This document shows positions 63,410-64,000 of a stretch of DNA of 64,000 nucleotides, one piece after another. Source of the stretch: Sycon ciliatum. Its lineage: Eukaryota > Porifera > Calcarea > Leucosolenida > Sycettidae. Below the pieces are notes generated by a model that was not told the origin of the DNA, made no database searches, and saw only the letters and a list, made by a program, of their open reading frames with translations. The translations under genes and the position numbers were made by a program. How positions within the stretch are numbered: the first letter of the stretch is position 1; each line of letters opens with the position of its first letter. Where the stretch lies: NCBI RefSeq assembly GCF_964019385.1, contig NC_088643.1, forward strand, positions 81,330,699 to 81,394,698. Direction: 5' to 3'.

Positions 63410-63901
63410 CTGCAGAAAAGAATATGAGAAAAGATTTGTTTAGAGAAATGACCGCTTCTCACAGCATTCATCACAGCTGTGATGAGCGCACCTGGGCTGC
63501 AAGACCACCATTCTTTGGTGCTACTTTTTTGGTACATGTATTGGATGTGCAAAGTGCAGCCTGGTTTCAGAGACTACCTGTGATCAGAGACTGTGATATT
63601 CTTTTTCTCACGTCCTGAGAAGTACTCAGCGAAAAAAACAAAACAATTCACGGGTGGCTTGAGCATGGGGCGAGGCACACGCTGCCCACGGAAATCAGTG
63701 CCGTGTCCTCTCCTAGGTCTATACAACTCCCTGCTCGGCACCAATTCTCACCAGCATTCATACTTGTACTCGTACACGGAACCACTCAGCAGCGGGTCTT
63801 TTTCATGAACATGCCGGTGTTCCAAAGCATTCTAAGTATAACCAAAAGATAAGCATAAAACCAGTACTAGAAAACCCATGTTCGGACTCATTTTCTCTGT
63901 G

Positions 63902-63945
63902 CTGCGCTGACAAGTCCACAAAGGACGAAACAGTTCTGTTCGCAG
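63902..63945 (+). ncRNA. Decayed type I hammerhead ribozyme
   Basis: Homologue of 9650-9705: stem I CTGCG/CGCAG, stem II GTCC-ACAAA-GGAC, GAAA, stem III ACAG-TT-CTGT. The core reads CTGACAA instead of CTGANGA, so the catalytic G8 is A, which should abolish or strongly reduce cleavage. Stem II differs from the other copy at paired positions while pairing is kept. Confidence 0.7.
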
Positions 63946-64000
63946 ATTGAGTACTACTTGAGTAGAAACCCCGTATGTGCTTTAATTAAATCAGGTTTCG

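Overview
This is eukaryotic nuclear DNA from an animal. It carries spliced genes with GT-AG introns for two metazoan proteins: a SMARCC (BAF155/170, Moira) subunit of the SWI/SNF remodeller, and a lysosomal acid sphingomyelinase. It is dense in microsatellites, MITEs, LINE and LTR-retrotransposon pieces and Penelope-like fragments. The mix suggests a marine invertebrate such as a sponge or cnidarian; the species cannot be fixed from the sequence.

Layout. 1-9.4 kb: the N-terminal half of a SMARCC gene on the minus strand, ten exons, running off towards the left edge. 9.6-10.9 kb: a small mobile element with a complete hammerhead ribozyme, plus two tiny palindromic relatives. 12.6-15.1 kb: a decayed LINE on the minus strand broken by three insertions. 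16.0-20.1 and 26.6-29.9 kb: two copies of a duplicated unit, each with an intronless 675-residue SulP/SLC26-type anion transporter of bacterial look. Between them: LINE C-terminal pieces, an inverted Penelope/retrozyme-like repeat with two hammerhead ribozymes, and a 206-bp foldback. 30-35 kb: clusters of a GGAACCGTTTTCGCGG motif, an integrase fragment and two GIY-YIG fragments. 35.4-40.5 kb: an apparently intact Ty3/gypsy chromodomain retrotransposon with identical LTRs, a tRNA-iMet primer site and a -1 frameshift signal. 41.9-43.9 kb: a second, non-autonomous LTR element with a tRNA-Leu primer site. 44-51 kb: nested MITEs, retroelement pseudogenes and palindromes. 51.9-53.0 kb: a hAT element with a BED zinc finger and an 8-bp target duplication. 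55.6-59.4 kb: acid sphingomyelinase, four exons, 629 residues. 60.3-64 kb: a TTAA-flanked MITE, nested mini-elements, one possible terminal exon and a decayed hammerhead.

The most unusual content is (1) a family of very small elements (20-288 bp) beginning CAAGAG/CAAGCAG and making 7-bp target duplications, one with a type I hammerhead ribozyme and several being near-perfect 20-38-bp palindromes; (2) a second family of 32-73-bp palindromic elements with CAGGGAG ends and 8-bp duplications; and (3) the compact gag-pol arrangement of the gypsy element. The host genes form no common pathway. The sequence is mostly a record of serial transposition, and the nesting gives relative ages.
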